NCBI GenBank assembly: GCA_037952775.1
Contig: JBANAY010000004.1
Span: forward strand, 186,001 to 250,000
Length of the DNA stretch: 64,000 nucleotides
DNA from: Clonostachys chloroleuca
Taxonomy: Eukaryota; Ascomycota; Sordariomycetes; Hypocreales; Bionectriaceae
Direction: 5' to 3'
Shown: positions 12,056 through 26,300 of the stretch, piece by piece
How the letters are laid out: the number at the start of each line of letters is the position of its first letter
Numbering within the stretch: the stretch's first letter is position 1
Made by a program: the position numbers and the translations under genes
Notes under the pieces: model-generated
Databases searched by the model: none
What the model was told of the DNA's origin: nothing
The model's input: the letters and a program-made list of their open reading frames with translations, nothing else

Positions 12056-15000
12056 GTGAGTCTAATTTCCAGGGCCTTTGGATGTAATCATGTCGTTGAG
12101 CTTGACATCTGATATCCAATTTGAGAGGCCACCATCATCCGCAGCTAAAGTGATCGTACAGTTTTATCATCGCGTAATCGCACAGTATCACTATGCACGT
12201 CGGCTTATCTACAGTAATATCTCTTACGCGCACTGTGTACTACCCTATATCAAGATGCTGCTAGACCACTTATAACTCTTCCCCGATGATAAGAGAATAT
12301 TGACAATAAAATGTGACCATAAATACCGGGCTTTGAGCATTTCTGCTGTTTCAATTTCGACTTCTTTTGTCATGTCTCCCCGCCGCGAGACGATTATCTC
12401 ATGTGCTGAATGTTGGGCATGTTCATCATATTCACACTTACTATGTCCAAGAGGACTCCAGAACTCAGACTGGATGATCATAGTCAGCTAACAAAGACCA
12501 ATAGAATAAAGATGTACTATATATTTGATCACTATTACAACCGCAAAGCCAAAGTCTAGCTGTGAGTCTCATATCAAGCTCTAGAGATTATCATTTGTTC
12601 TCTCTTTCGCTAAACGGTGCAAGGTAGCGATCGCATATGGCGCCAAAAAGGGTTCCTCCCAGATGCGTCAGTTGTCGTGGGCTTTTTCTTTCCCCTTGGC
12701 CCATACATATTCAATCATTTAATCATCCAAAATCAAACGAGCGGTATAGTTGGCTCAAACATCAGCGAGCGAAAACAATTCATCCTAGCATTCCAGAGAA
12801 CTGGAAAATTCCAGGATGGAGTGAAGTTGCTGGGTTCTGATATGGAAAACTTGACCATTTATCTACCCTAAACACATCAAGTAGTTAGGTTTCCAAAACC
12901 ATCAACCACCAAGTCACATAGTACTGACACGATATACGGCATTTCAGCAAACGGCAGTGAGCCTAGAGTAAAAAACAAGGCAGAAAGAGAAGGCATGGAA
13001 CCCCTCACCAACAGACACGTCAAGCAGTAAGGCAGCAAGTCGGAAGCGGTGATAGACATGTCGTGCTGAAGAGGCACGTGGCCGAGAACGATGAAATGTC
13101 CCACCCGGTCCCCTTATGAACAGGTACGGCTCGTGTTACCAAGCCGCTAGAGGGATGTTGACCGAAGCGAAGACTAGCTTCCCCACCGTCCGATGACATT
13201 TGGGATGACTTGGGAGAGAGACATATTGGGCAAACTAGGCATGGCCTTTTGAATCAATGAGGGGTAATGACAGGTGAGCTTGACAGGTAGCTAATTTGCC
13301 TAGTCACAACACCTTTTTAGCCTCAGTTGTGATAGACCAGGTTGGCACATCAGTTAATGATCGTCGCATGAACGACCGTAATCACCACAAGCAGGTGGGG
13401 GGCAGAGCCGAGGTTGAGCTCTGTGACTGGCATCCCTCGCAACGCATCGCAAGATGGACATCGATTTGGACGATGAGTATTGATAGATATGCCATTGGTA
13501 GAGTAAGGGTGTGTAGGGTCAGCCCACCCGTGAGCTTCAGCGGCCGTCGCCCCAGACGGGGAAACGCAGCAGCAACCCAGCAAATCGGACCTCAGCTTCT
13601 AGAAAGATGAATCGAATGGGAAGGACGGACGTTGGTTTGGCACGTTGGGGAGCCACAAGGCGACGGGGTGGATGCGACGGGTCGTATCATGGGACGGATG
13701 TCACCCAAGTCAAGGATCCGAGAGATGAAGGAGGAGGACTGGGTTTCATCCAAATGCAGCCTGAGAAATATCGATCGGCCACATGAGGGCCTTGATCTAG
13801 GTATTTGGCCGTTTATCGCTAGCTGATGCAAGGGGTGAGCAGTTGGCTCCCTTGTCGTCGACCGGGTCCGACATGGGCCTTGATCCGACACGAATTGACC
13901 AGACAACAAGCACAACTCAGACCAGGCTCCGGCCAGAACGGTCTATCGGCCCCTACCCCCGCAGTCACATACAGGGCAGATCCCTTCCAAACAGAATGAC
14001 AGGTGTAGGATCCATCCAGGCGGGTTCCTCATTTTACGTATTTTGCCTAGCCAAACCCGGCTGAAACCTCGCAACGTGGAGACTGTCAATTGAGAACGTG
14101 GGTATCAACCGGGATATGAGATGTGATATAGGTGGTTCGCTATTTCGGCTACAGCCATGGGAACCATCCCGCGACATCACATGCTCGGGTCTCTTGAGCC
14201 TATGTGGCTCTCAAAAGGGACCCGAATGCGGTTCAAAATACCGCACGAAAAGGTCTGTGTTGTAAAATCGCCAACTCCAAATTCCAGGGCTTGCGTAAAT
14301 GAGCACCCCCGTTACTTCCTTTCCCCTGCTCAAAGCCAAGGATGCGCGCAATTGAGGGTGTAGAGACCTTGTCGCTCCAAGCTCCGTAAATGCATATTGC
14401 TAACGTCTTCAAGGAACAGGGCTCAGTTCAGGTATAGACCGTGCTGTGCCTCTGTGACAAGCCTTATGTTTGCTGAAACCCATGTCACCAACGGCCATAT
14501 CCGGGTGACATGGAGCGCGTCTTTGCATTTGGGACGGACGTGTGTCCCATTCTGAACTTTTAACATACACACGGAGAACCTGCGGCCGAGCAGGGAATAT
14601 ACACCGTATGCTGATCTCCGAACTCGCTGCACCGAGTATAAGTAATAAGCACGTCCTTCCCAATGCTGTGTTTCAGGATCGTGGTGTATACGCCCACGCA
14701 AGCTACCACCAGATTGAGGCGTGGTCATTCCAAAGATGGTGGAGATGAACTAAAGCCTCAAGCTCCGGGTACTTTAGGGATAGAGCGCGGCTTGACATGC
14801 TTTGCGGGCTTGTGGGCGTCGTAGCTCGCCAATGGTCACAACCAGACCCTGAAGCGTGAGGAGACCAAAGCTTGCCACTTTGGCATGCCATGGAAGCTAT
14901 TTTGACAGCTGACCCATGGGCATGTGGATGAAGCCATCCCCGTACTTGGCCCAAGCGTGGAGACCAACAAAGCAGGAGAGATTCTCACCGGAGCCGGGTG

Positions 15001-18000
15001 ATCAGGTAGATCAATGTTGAGGTAGCATTTTTTATGAAGCTGATTGTTGTCAATGCAGAGCAGCTATATTGTAGTTAAATGAATCAATGCAACGAACTGG
15101 AAAATGACCTTCCCTAACTATACACGCCACACCATCTTCAAATTAGGCCGTGAGAAGTGCCAGGCTCGATAATGAATTGAATAAGCATAGCCTCCTATTG
15201 ATGGCGGTGATGGTGAAATTCCGGCTAATGCAACAATTCAAGTTACAAGGATTGCTGGGCAGAGGTGAGAGAACAAGCGGCTGGGCGCCGAGTAGGTTGG
15301 CTGAACGGAAACAGGCACCCCTGGCTACCTATGATGCTCCATCAAAAAGTCGGCAAACAGGGAGGAGGGATCTAGAGGTTGGTTTGGATGACCCCGGTCG
15401 AGCAAAGAAAAAAGCAATCTTTTCCCGCTTACCGACGGCAGCAAACCCAAGATAAAATTGCTTTTTGTCAATGAGAAACAATTCATAATGCTAGTTATCA
15501 GAAGCAATTCGCCCCTCGCCCCTCGCGTCGAGGTCCTGGACTTCTGGATCCTAGTTACGAGGGCGGGCCGCACCTTTGGCCCGCCGCCACTGCCGTGGGA
15601 GACTTATGTCTTGTATTATGATTCGGCATGTCGAACCGATAGAGAAAGATCCAATGAAAACCAGAAGTCTGGCCAGGGAATACCGTCTTTGGTAGACGAA
15701 TGCATATCTAGACCTGGTGCATGTCGCAGAGCCATGCTGCTGGACTCAACACCTGATCAAAATCAGCTGCACGTTGCCCGCTATTGCATCGGGATTCACC
15801 GCAAGGACATGGGAATACCTGCAGCCATGTCTACATAGTATGTCGCTGGGAGGGACGTACATAGCATTTAGCTAATGTAGGCTGACCAAACAAGTATTCA
15901 GCTCAGCTGCAACTTTCGGTGTACTGAGACCACCGGGAGACTCAGACAGTGCTATAGGAGGGATGGTGACAGCACTTGGCGATCTCCGTGGATACCGAGA
16001 TGCATTACGCTATTGATGCTAAATGACTCCCTAGGGGAAGGCATCCGCCATTGTGTGGTCGGTGGAATCGGATCTCTCCCACACTTAGGCAGCGAGTATT
16101 TGTGGAATTTTTTTTTTCTCTCGCACGGAGAGATCTATCGTATTGCGAAAACGCCTCAGCTCATTGGAGTGGAGTGCATTGCAGTAGTGAAAGCCATCAT
16201 CTTGCAGGAATGGTTTTCGACAGCGTGGGTTTGACTTCCTCCTGCTGTTAGATGAGGTGAGACATCTTCTCAACGTCGTGTGGCATGGCGATGTCTCATC
16301 AACGGCAACAGTAACGCTCTCTGATTTCTTGCTAAATCTGCCCGCCATGTGAGTTAGGTAGAGCTAACCGACCGGCCTCGGGAGGGTACGAGAGGATTTT
16401 CCCCCGAGTAGACTAATGCATGCTTACGGTTCGAATACCACGAACCTGACCGTCCCGCTCTACTTTGCTTTTTCCTGCTCTTTGCGCCGGCTGTACCTTC
16501 TTGTTCCTGCCTCGCTCACTGGGAGAAGATGTGGTGTGTGAATTGAGGTTCATGACGAAATAGTTGTCCGACGTTATTTCATGTGGCAGAGATCTAATAG
16601 ATCTTGCCTGCATGGTGACCGTCCATTCTCCGTTCCCAAGGATGGCTGGACCCCTGTACCAAGAGGGTGGGTGGACGCGAAGCAATTACCTAGTGGGTAT
16701 TAGCGCACGGCCATTGAGAACAATGTTGCTCGCCTGCGGATCTGGTTTTCCAGGAACCATCCGGGGGAGGCCAATGGGCTCGTCATCCGGACTGATTGCA
16801 CTAATTAAGTCGCCAACACAGCCTGTAGATGGCCGTGAGCTTACCTGTTTGGGATGGGTACGAGGGCCTAGTGGCAGGTTCCTGTAGCTCCGTCGAGAGG
16901 AGTTAGTCTGCTTTTGTTCCTAGCCCTCATGAGGGCTGAAGACATGAGAGAAGAGAAGATATTGTGTTCCAGAGAGTGGCCCATAGGAGGCAGCCAAGCG
17001 GCGTACATCTCCTGGACGGCAGGGCACACAGACCATGCCGCCCCTCAACGATGACGGTCGAGGCTCATCCAGCCCAGAGAGCCGTCGAACCTAGGATCAT
17101 GTCTGGTATGGATAGACACGAGTGACGCAATCTTTGCGGCCCTAAAATATGTCAATGTGATTGTGCGACAATTTGACACAATATCGTGTACATGGTCATC
17201 CAGCGAAAGGTGGCTGGCACTGTTGATACCTGCCGTCTGTGCTCTCCTTCGACAAGGAGAATCTTGGCCTCATATCTAGTTATAATAGCCCCTACCTGTC
17301 GTGTTGATAATCCTGGTGAGAAATGAGCTCGCTAATCCGGAGATCATAGGGAGTAATTGTCCACTCAGATCAATGTGAACCAGATCCACGGTAACCACTA
17401 AGTGCCCTACAGCGCAACCCAAAGGATCATTAGCAAGGCAGCTTCGGATTAACCCATGGAGCCAGTGATCGCCAGGCTCAGCTTCAGGTCAAGTTAGTGT
17501 GCAGCTATCCACAAAGGCTAGGTTGCATGGATAGCCCATACTGCTAAGCTAATTTAGAGACCTTGTTAGCCACCTAAGTCTCCGCACCGGAATTCCCAAT
17601 TGTAGTTTGGGACGGATCCGAGGCGATGCAAAGGACGACGTAAATTCCTCGTCAGCGGTGCTGTTAGCGCTCCAGGCCGCTGATTGCCAACCCCCATATT
17701 TTGCTTTCTGGAAAATCTGGTGAAGGAAGCACCGGGGGGGACCAGGACTGGGTCATTGCTAGCACCGATGGCTAACGCAGAAGCGCAGCTACGGCATGTC
17801 TTGACGGGTAGATTGACAGAGGTGGTCTCTTAAAGCCTGTGGACAAATCTGTCCTGACGTGTACCTGGTTCTCGTGTGGACGTTGCCGCAGGCAGACCTC
17901 AAAAGGACCAGCAAGATCTTCACATGGTTTCCCTGATATCCGTGGAAATGGAGACTTATTAGGCAGCTTAGCCTACGCTCTATATTTCCCATTTGCCTCA

Positions 18001-21000
18001 GCTGAAGGGGTGTGTAGGTCTTGGGCTCAACCGTGAGGCGACACCAGCACCGAAGGCGAACGCCTGGCCAGAGCTTCAATGGTTTCGGATAGAGCAAAGC
18101 CCCCTTCTGCTAGACTTCGGGTCTGACCCAAGCATGCTTCGAAATTCTAGGCCCCCCACCCCTTTCTCACGGAGAACGATAAGGTCCGTTACTGCGAATT
18201 TGAGCAAGGCGGCGATGAAAGCCATTTCCCCTTTGCTAGCGGGCGACTCAGAGCCACGCTCGTCTTTTATCCTCGGAGGTAACAGCTGAATTTGTTTTTC
18301 CTGTGCGACGGTACTTCGGGGTCGTGGTTTGAGGGCGGAGATCAGTGAATACCTAGCTCAGATCACCTTTGACAGGGTGCCTGAACCTTGCGGTGCCCCG
18401 GGTGCCGCTCACTAAGTGATCTGCCAATGCGAGCTTTGCAAGACGAAGTAATTCGACGGCCGGCCCGGTATGCTTGGACTGCTCACATGGTGGCTCTAGC
18501 GTGGTTCAGTGCACATCTTTCGTCGACCTCATCCACCGTGTGGTCGTAGAGTGGTGCCTCGTGGAGCATCATACTCAGCCATCGCATGCTCGTGGGGGTT
18601 TCTTGGGGGTTGGGTAGGAAGAGAAAAGTGGAAAGAAGGATTTCTGGGTAAGGTAGGTAATTACTCGAAAAGGAATTGCCGGGATGCTTAGACTAGAAGT
18701 GCCGGTGAGCTGGAGGGTTGCATCGTGGCTGTTGAGGTTAGAAGGAAGAGGACTCGAGGGACCCAATGAATGAGCCTCGATGCCATTTGGTGGATGTCAG
18801 GCACTTCTCACCGGTCGCTTCTTGCAGATCAGCCGCGATCCCAGTCTGGGCAGGAGGGAGCTGGGCGGATAGGTGCCCGTGTTCTAAGCGAGGTCCTCTG
18901 GTGCCTGACGCCGAATACGCAAGTAAGACGGGTCAATGATGCAGCAATGGCATCGAGAAAAGCATCGCAAAAAGACCATGGTCTGATGTTAGCGCATGCA
19001 TTGTTCAGGAGCTGTAGGTAGGTCGAGGTCTCCAGAAAACGCGGCCGTGTCTTTCATGCACGAGCCGGGTTGGACCTGGAATCTGATATGTGGAGGCGGG
19101 ATGGCTGCACCCGCATTCCAACTGAAGTGCATGGTGGTGTTGTTGCATTGCCAGCTGATAGGATCTTCGCTATTGGCCATGGGGCGGGACGTTGAACACG
19201 TTCAGATGAAGTGTTCCCGGGGACCCCTCTTTTTCTGCAGTTTTTCCACCTCTTTACTCGCACAGACAAAAAGCCCAAGCATACACGTTCACGAGGCGGA
19301 TGTTGAATGGTTGAATCAGCTGCAGGTGGATCGCTCCGTCGCATCTGCGTCATGATCAATACGCGCCCTCGTTGCAGCACGACACCAACTCAATAGCCAG
19401 TTACCTCTGTTTCCCTTGTATCACATGGCATGGCACCGCCTGACCAGTATGCAATATGTGCTACCTACATTGCATTGGCGCATTGGCATGGCATAGTATG
19501 GCGAAGCTTTGGCAGGACAGCGGACGCAGCACCGAGAGGCAACGTTCAAGAGGTGCAGGGATAGGGGGTTACTGGGTGTGGATGCAAATAAGCTACCAAC
19601 TGCTGGCGGGCCAATCAAGGAGCTCGGACTTGATGTTGGTCGCTCAATTGATCTTAATTGAACCTGGTGTCAGCCAGCCACAGTGGCGTCTTGGTGCATC
19701 TTGTCGCGGAGTTTGAGCAAAGAGCCGTCTGCGATTATACATCCCGCTTCCGATCGTGCCTTGTTAGCTGCAGACAGATCCTAGAGGCAGATGAGTCGAG
19801 ATTAGGCGGGAATGAGGTGCTTGCAGAAGGTCACCTGGTGTGCTGGAGTCGACGTGACACCGACGGGGAGTTAGTATTTTTCGGGCGGTAGTCGTCGACA
19901 AATGAATAGGTCAATCTCAGCGACCAGCACTCAGATAGCCGTTTTGGTCGGACCGCACAGATTCGTGCAGGGCTGCCGTCACTTTCACACTTCGTGCATA
20001 TTCAGCACTCCATAGGCCAATCCCAGCCCGCCCTATGCAGCTAGCACCTGCAAAGGGCAATACGTTTGATGTTGGCGCCCTTTTCGGAGCAATACTCGAT
20101 TCTTGGCTAGATGTGGCGGCTGGTCTTTTCCTATCACGCATGGGTGTGCTGCAGGAGGGGTGCTTTCCTCGCTATCACATACATAAACGGATAGTTTTGT
20201 CAAAGATCGGAGCTGTTGAGGAGGGGCCGCTGTGCTGATTCGTCAACTGTTCCCGCCTACCCCTTTGATACTATTTCTCGGTCAAATAAAAGTTCGAGGC
20301 AACCCTCTGTGCAGAGGAGGCATTGCTAGGGAAACCAAGTCATGATTCAAACATGTGTTGGGAATTTGGAACAGCCGTCATGAGGGTTAAAATGTCTGGC
20401 AAAACTCATGGTACAGAGCGGGAAGAAGATGAAAAAAGGAACAAAAAGAAAAGTCGGCTAGGTGGGATTTGGTAGCAAATAGACTCTGTGGATGATGTAG
20501 TGGTATAATAGATTGTACATGGTATCTCTTGGATTGTTGTACAGGCGCACTTGTCCTTTTGAGGCCAGTTCGTCTGTGTGGTTGACTACGGCAGCCATTG
20601 ACCAGGATATTGCATCTTCTTCAGAGAGAACTTGCTTTTCCTTGTGGCGCCCGAGCGGAGACACCAAAAAAAAAATTGCGCTTGTTAGACGAGGTCGAAA
20701 CATCAATGATCTCCATCTGAGCGCATTTCTGCGCGCATGTATGTACTGCATACATCGCAGCCAGTACAACCACCCGCCTGCACCCCTCAAGAAATAAACC
20801 GGCAACATGTGACATCGATCAACACCCGGTTCGTTTACGAGTCAATGATTAATTGGTGGGAGTCTGTTGCACCCTGCCGGCCGTGGTACATCCCGGCACA
20901 CGACATCAGATGGGTAGCACACGCGCTACGTGCATCGAGACCTGGATGCTTTCGACCCCCACCGATCGATCAGCAGGTAGCACAGCGCCAGACCAGGTCT

Positions 21001-22430
21001 CCCATATGTATGCAACAGGAAGAACGGGCATGGGAAAAGCAGTGATCATCATATAGGAACCGGGCATCGTGAATCTAGCATAACGTGTGACGCGCAAATA
21101 GGCTCTACTGGGAACCATACACCGAGGAGTGGCGCAGGCGTTCTGCAACGTATACGTGGTTATTCGCAAGCGGGTTTGGCTGCTCGTGTCCTGATAGCAG
21201 CGCACGTCAAGTCTACGGACGCGGGTGAGCTTAAGGATGGGCAGTACGAGGGAATGAGTCGAAGTAGGTAGGGTGACAGTGCTCTCATTGACCTCAGCTG
21301 CGATTGGCGACTCATACCCAGGGTCGTCGCCATCCTGGCCACCCTACCACACTAGCGATGGGCTTTCCAACGCGTCGGTGAATGGCTACGTTATCGCCTT
21401 TTGGCATCCGTAGACGAAGGTGGAAATCTCTACCTAATCTAGAGGTGGTCCACCCTGATAGGAGGAGGACTTGTGCTGTGTCGTGGGAGCGTTGGGCGGG
21501 AATGACCGCGGAAATCCCAGAGGGAACCCGTTGACGTTGGGCATGGGCAGGGTATGCATGCTAGGCTCCGTGGGGGATGCTCATGGACCTCCCCTGTGGA
21601 CAGAAAGACTCTCGTACGAGCGAGCGAGGCCTTTCTTTTCGTGTATGCCGTTGGACGTTGAAGGCTGACAAGCAGCCGAGCACCTCCGGCCTGGCTCCAT
21701 ATGTAGGGTCAAGGAGTCCGCAGAAGCCGTTTTTCAGCAACGGATGCAGCCAAACTCTATCGCCACCGCGTGCAATGGGCATGTCGACAGCAATTGATGC
21801 CACCGTGTAGTAGCACTCTGCAATTTGTCCGCAGGTGCAGAGTAGCATTGGACAATTAGCTAGGTACTGGCAACCACAATACCGGACGCCAGAGCCTGTG
21901 GAGGCAAGTGTACGACGATACTTGCCTATCACCCGGTAGCCCACAGGGCCCCTGGCTACTGCCCCTGACCTAGCTGGTCCCTCTATTTCTTTTTCTCGCC
22001 GCCCTGGGAACGCTAAAGGGGAAGGGGGAAGGGGGGTGTGTCGACGGCACTCACTCGCTGTGATGATGCACCCAAAAAGCCAGAGGCACCCACCCACCAG
22101 CGGATATGGCGCGTGGGCCACGGATTGCGCACTGGTACCTGCGCTCGCACCCCTGACTACTGCCGCATGTGGTACCCCCAGCCAGTCAGTACCAGCTCCA
22201 AGGTGGAGGTCGGTGCCGGGGCGCACCACAAATCGGTAACGCAATGGGTTCTCCTGGACTGCTCTTGCTCTGCTTCTCCGCCTTGCCGGGTCCCCGTAGG
22301 TCGATTGTCTTGGTGTGTCGACGTCTCTCTGGTCTGGAAGGTGTGAGTGGGTAGCTCATGGACCAAGTCCCCTTCCCAGGAAATCGATCCGTGTACATAT
22401 GTAATTATTTCCCCATAGCACCTGCTCTGC
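12056..22430. other. About 10 kb gene-free interval
   Basis: No frame longer than chance is recognisable and no chain of splice-compatible exons is visible on either strand. The longest open frame (21561-22244, minus, 227 aa) has a low-complexity, shadow-like translation. Base composition looks mixed rather than AT-rich, so this does not resemble a RIP-degraded transposon block, and I see no terminal repeats. The interval lies between the ARMH3-like gene and the RasGEF, both transcribed away from it. It may therefore hold long upstream control regions or noncoding transcripts. That is inference; I cannot support a specific feature. Confidence 0.5.
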
Positions 22431-22439
22431 TTGCCACGG

Positions 22440-22510
22440 GAACCACTTGATCTGCTCTTACCCTCCTGGCCCGCGACCTTCATTCATTTATCCCCTTCCC
22501 CTCCCCACGG
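22440..22510 (+). promoter_or_regulatory. Pyrimidine-rich tract in RasGEF upstream region
   Basis: A C/T-rich stretch with TCCCC/CCTCCCC runs lies about 0.9 kb before the RasGEF start codon. Tracts of this type commonly mark core promoters or transcription starts in filamentous fungi. A GTAAGT at 22818 with several candidate AG acceptors around 23100-23222 could be a 5'-UTR intron. No transcript data are available to test this. Confidence 0.35.
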
Positions 22511-22844
22511 CAGCTTTCGATTCGGGATCGACTTTTGCCAATCCACCAGGAGCTCATTGACGGCCGATTATCTCCTACCTGGGGCTGGAGATCAACGACA
22601 CGAACCGACGACCACCGACGCTTGCTTGACGCAGCCCTCGTTCCCTGCCGTCTTTTACTACTTATCAACACTGGACGTTGCGTGCAACGTGATACAGCAA
22701 TTGAGCTGCGAGTACGACCGAATTTCTAAACACGATCCCGAGTTTCCTCAAGGAGAGACCACAGACCGCCTCTTTTACGATTTACATCCCGCACAGGAGC
22801 TTTAGTGGGCATTATATGTAAGTCAACTTTTATCTCGAGTTACC

Positions 22845-23012
22845 ATGTCTACTGCCTCGCAATACGATCGCATCATCCCAACGGTAGTCAGTCGCATACA
22901 GTTCGCAGCAAAATCAACGGGAATTGATTTACCTGAGGATGTATATTTCTCTTTCAAATTTTCGCACAACTCTTTATCTCGAGCTATCCTGTTGGTGCGA
23001 GGCTCCAACTGA
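22845..23012 (+). CDS. Possible 55-aa upstream ORF or cryptic first exon of RasGEF
   Basis: A 55-codon ATG frame lies in the 5' region of the RasGEF. It begins MSTASQYDRIIPTVV and ends LLVRGSN. Unlike nearby random frames, its translation looks protein-like: mixed hydrophobic and charged residues, no low complexity, and the run STGIDLPEDVYFSFKF. Three readings are possible: an upstream ORF controlling RasGEF translation, the first exon of a longer RasGEF isoform (candidate acceptor at 23392-23400, CTTAG), or chance. I do not recognise the peptide. Confidence 0.25.
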   Translation: MSTASQYDRIIPTVVSRIQFAAKSTGIDLPEDVYFSFKFSHNSLSRAILLVRGSN

Positions 23013-23392
23013 GATGAAACTTGGTTCGCCTCCTCCGGGAGGAACGCCACAGAACGAGTGGAACCCACCTTTGCCTCTCTTTTTCCTTCCCTGCATTCCA
23101 GCCGGTGACGGCTGTTGGTTACAGTACATGGACAAACAATAGAGACCAGACGCGTCCCGCATGGATATTATGAAACAAATCTGACCATGGAAAATTCCAG
23201 ATCTTGCCATCCTTCATCCAGCGGTTGAACCTTATATCGAGTTCGGAAGTTGCTGTCACGAACTAGATTCAAAATTGCCATTTTGGGAAGGACGAAGCTG
23301 TCATTCGTGCCGTATGACTGGCAGCCGCCATTGAATCGGCGCCTATTTGAACCGCCCGATGATTTGAACCGCCCGTCTCCGCGCCCATCGCG

Positions 23393-26300
23393 ATGCTTAG
23401 CAAGCGATCAATGCCAGCCGATTTCTACGTGGCTCCATTGGCCACCGGAAAAGTTGAATCCAATGCTTCCGGATACTCGGATGACCAAGAAACTTCGAAA
23501 AACATTTACAGACAGCCCTCCGAGATGACTCCACCTGCCACTCCGAATGGCTCGTACGAGAACCTGGCCCCCGAGTCTGAGGGGCCGCTCATTTTCCACA
23601 ACTTCCTGAGGGCATTCTACCCGTTTGATCCTACCTATGCCATGACAGACTCGAGCATTACACTGCCCTTGGACGAGGGTGATATTGTACTGATACATTC
23701 TATCCACACCAATGGGTGGGCAGACGGTACTCTCTTAGCATCTGGTGCTAGAGGGTGGCTTCCAACGAATTATTGCGAGTCTTACGAGCCACCCGAGATG
23801 CGAAACCTATTAAAAGCTCTTCTCAACTTCTGGGACCTGTTGAGAAGCTCGTCAGTTAACGACAGCGAGATTTTCGGGAATCAAGAGTTTATGAAGGGGA
23901 TGATTGCCGGAGTTAGATTTTTACTTGTAAGCCTGTTCCGCCAAGTCCCCCTCACTCAAACATCCGCTAACCACCAGAACTAGCAACGAACGAATTGCTT
24001 GAACAGAGAATCGCCAGTTATCCAACGGTGTGACGGGATCCGGAGATGTCGCAAGTCTTTGATGTCCGAGCTCTCGTCGCTGGTGAAGACTGCCAAGCGA
24101 ATGCAAGAGAGCCAACGAGAAATCCTCAACCCTCCCGAAGATGTGAACGACATCGTTGATGAGATGATCTTGAAGGCCTTGCGTATTGTTACGAAAGCAG
24201 TTCGATTTATGGATACTCTTGACGAGAATAAGATGGGTCGAGTTCCTGCCCCTATCACCATCATGGACACTGTCCTGGAGGAGACGCCGAATCTCTCCAC
24301 ACCCCCAGCGGATGCGATGGTGGTTGATAGCCATGACGAGGCTCGCTCTGTCATCAGCAGCGAAGCTGCGACCTTGGCTAGCTTAGAAGGCCGTTCACCC
24401 GCTCCTTCCGTAAGCATCGAGGCACCGGAAATGGGTCACGATTTCCCACTGCCTTCGAACAGGCGTCTCTCTTCCTTGAATCCCTCACAGAGGTCACAAT
24501 CTCCAGCATTCTCACACCGTTTATCTCAAGGGAGTAATGTTAACTCGAATCGAACCTCGTCTATCTCACACCGGGTCTCTCTTGTAGGTCCGGCCAGCTG
24601 CCTCCGTCGCAACAAGCTCGCATTGGAGTGCCTCAACCGTAGCCATGATGCCTTTTTGTCACACTTGGGTTCATTCATTGGACGACTTCACCAGTCTCAA
24701 TCAAGCCCCGAGCTGTCATCCGCGATAAAGCAGTGCGCAGGAACAGGAGGACGGCTGCTTGGTGTCATTGACGCCGTGATCACGTACAACCAGAACAGCA
24801 ATGTCATCCTTGTCGTTGCAAGAAGGGCCTTGTTCGACCAGATCCACCATCTTGTCTTTGCTGCTCGAGACACCATTGTGAACTCCACCGTTGAGGAGGC
24901 CGACCTTATTATGCCCCAAGATAATCATATCTTATTGACTTCAGCCACCGGATGTGTGCGAACAGCGGGAGATTGCGTCGCGAAAGCCAGGACCACAATC
25001 GAATGGGTGGGTGATTTTGAACTGGAAAAGGAGGACATGGAAACCGATCTCGGAATCGATTTGACCATTCTAGACGATGCTTTCGTGGTCCGGGAGAGAA
25101 AGCAATCGGCAGCAGGGCAGTCTGATTCGGGAAGCGCCGCAGACTCGACATGCACAGCTGGCTCCGCTACTCCTGGTCCTCGGCAACTTGGTGGTTTTGG
25201 TCTCGACAAGCCTCTTCCAGATGTCCCTGAGATGGATATCGCTGAGGATGTTCTCCCTGTCACTGAAACCCGACCTTCTTCCAAGGGGGCGAGAGTGTGA
25301 GCAGCACCACATCCCCGGCTTCTTCAAGACGACAGTCGATTGCGCTTCCCAACATTTCTACAGTGGTCACTGAACAGGTATCTCAAGACGAGCACCATGC
25401 TTTCTCTGAACAGGACTACCACGCATCCTCGGGATTTGACAGCCTGGTAGCATCCAGCGCCGGTAGCAGTGCCACTTTCCTAAGCCGCGATTCTGAAGCC
25501 AGCGTGACTTCTCAGGGATCCACTCGAGCCTCAACTCCTGACCATACTCACGTTCCTCGTAACCAGCCTTCCATGTCCGAACTCAGTGCTTCTGCTGCGT
25601 CAAACAATACGGAAGAAGTTGAGGACCTTGAATCACGCCTTATGGAGAAGACGTTTGCTCACGAGCTCATGTTCAATAGGGAGGGTCAAGTAACTGGTGG
25701 AACTCTCCCGGCACTTGTGGAGCGCTTGACGACGCATGAAGCTGCCCCTGATGCCATGTTTGTTTCTACTTTTTACCTTACCTTCCGATTGTTTTGCAGC
25801 CCGCTTAAGCTGGCCGAAACCCTCATCGACCGATTTGAGTACGTCGGAGAGAGCCCTCATATGTCAGGGCCAGTGCGCTTGCGAGTATATAATGCTTTCA
25901 AGGGCTGGCTTGAAACTCACTGGAGAGATCAAACTGATCGTGAAGCTCTCGACTTGATCACTACCTTTGCAGAGGGCAGACTAAGTGAGCTCCTGCCCCC
26001 TGCTGGGCGCCGACTTGTGGAGTTGGCCCACCGCGTTTCTGGTGGTGCTTCGCTTGTTCCACGCCTTGTCTCGTCTATGGGCAAGACAAACACATCCGTT
26101 GCTCAATATGTCCCGGCCGAGACTCCTGTTCCAGCAACTTCGCTCTCAAAGAGCCAGCAGAACCTGCTCTCTGTTTGGAAATCAGGTGGCGCCTCGCCCA
26201 GTGTTCTCGACTTTGAGCCAATCGAATTAGCTCGTCAACTCACAGTTAAGCAAATGAACATCTTTTGCGCTATTTCACCCGAGGAGCTTCTCGCTTCTCA

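Noticed and set aside
16430..16450. GGTTCGAATACC resembling a tRNA T-arm
   Set aside because: No cloverleaf partners upstream and no acceptor stem.
21561..22244. 227-codon minus-strand open frame in the gene-free interval
   Set aside because: Low-similarity, Arg/Cys/Gly-mixed translation with no motif, no splice partners and no clear promoter; consistent with chance.
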